From positions 1 to 5,339 of the forward strand of contig JALSLS010000005.1 of NCBI GenBank assembly GCA_026988195.1: a stretch of 5,339 nucleotides of DNA. Reading direction: 5' to 3'. This DNA comes from Methylomonas sp. (GTDB lineage: Bacteria; Pseudomonadota; Gammaproteobacteria; Methylococcales; Methylomonadaceae). The notes under the pieces were generated by a model. It made no database searches and was not told where the DNA came from. It saw only the letters and a list, made by a program, of their open reading frames with translations. The translations under genes were made by a program, and so were the position numbers. Positions 5,183-5,339 of the stretch are shown here, in pieces (position 1 is the first letter of the stretch; each line of letters starts with the position of its first letter).

Positions 5183-5204
5183 ATTATATTAAACTAACAA
5201 TCAA
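5176..5204 (-). promoter_or_regulatory. Sigma-70-type promoter of the ars operon
   Basis: On the - strand, -35 TTGATT (5199-5204) and -10 TATGAT (5176-5181) are separated by exactly 17 nt. The predicted start of transcription is near 5169, giving a leader of only about 23 nt to the arsR ATG. An overlapping TATAAT at 5182-5187 lacks a matching -35 box. Confidence 0.6.
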
Positions 5205-5221
5205 TTATTTGGGTTTTAATA

Positions 5222-5293
5222 TAGGGCAATCGCATTAAAACTTCCTTGAAATTGTAATTTAAATGAGGTATATGTCATAGGTTTTTGATTTAA
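5222..5293 (+). other. Non-coding stretch, possible left end of an insertion sequence
   Basis: TAGGGCAATCGCATTAAAA begins about 18 bp beyond the ars -35 box and leads by about 70 nt to an ATG that stays open to the window edge. The distance and the start of the following reading frame would fit the end of an ISAs1-type element. The matching right end is outside the window, so this cannot be confirmed here. Confidence 0.3.
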
Positions 5294-5339
5294 ATGAAAG
5301 CACAGCCTACTCCCTCACTTCTTCAGCATTTTTCAAAAA
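5294..5339 (+). CDS. Start of a divergent gene, possibly an ISAs1-family transposase (3' partial)
   Basis: An ATG at 5294 opens a frame that reads MKAQPTPSLLQHFSK and has no stop before the window ends. The SLLQHFSK stretch resembles the first helix of the N-terminal domain found in ISAs1-type transposases (a leucine pair, then HF, usually followed by a DPR motif that would lie just outside). An AGG at 5279-5281 is a distant ribosome site at best. Fifteen residues are too few for a firm family call. A chance open frame is possible, as is an unrelated gene transcribed away from arsR. Confidence 0.4.
   Translation, partial: MKAQPTPSLLQHFSK

Overview
The window looks like chromosomal DNA from an AT-rich gammaproteobacterium. 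The evidence is the protein types and the abundance of short palindromic mobile repeats of the kind common in sulfur-oxidising and methanotrophic lineages. The exact genus cannot be read from the sequence. The window holds two unrelated functional blocks that converge on a spacer made largely of miniature mobile elements, and a possible insertion-sequence end lies at the right edge.

Left block (+ strand, 1-2076): the C-terminal receiver domain of a gene that begins upstream, most likely a hybrid sensor kinase, is followed 2 nt later by a 558-residue response regulator. That regulator carries an N-terminal hemerythrin-like bundle, a receiver domain and a C-terminal EAL c-di-GMP phosphodiesterase domain. 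The tight spacing and a strong Shine-Dalgarno inside the end of the first gene suggest a co-expressed kinase/output pair that lowers c-di-GMP. The EAL and receiver active sites look intact. The hemerythrin-like domain has kept only two of the seven canonical di-iron ligands, so it probably no longer binds an oxygen-carrying iron centre.

Middle (2077-2510): no gene. A 153-bp MITE-like element with imperfect terminal inverted repeats is flanked by a perfect 8-bp target duplication that overlaps the last base of the EAL stop codon. After it come a fragment related to a second repeat family and a 164-bp long-palindrome element with perfect 18-bp ends.

Right block (- strand, 5204 back to 2511): an arsenic resistance operon read as arsR - arsI - arsC - acr3. 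ArsR is the repressor, with a recognisable promoter and an overlapping inverted-repeat operator. ArsI is the C-As lyase-type dioxygenase for trivalent organoarsenicals. ArsC is the thioredoxin-coupled arsenate reductase and Acr3 the arsenite efflux permease. Together they cover arsenate, arsenite and methylarsenite. An 81-bp palindromic repeat sits between arsI and arsC and creates a false upstream extension of the arsC reading frame.

Right edge (5205-5339): mostly non-coding, with the first codons of a divergent + strand reading frame that may be the start of an ISAs1-type transposase. That call is tentative because only 15 residues are visible.
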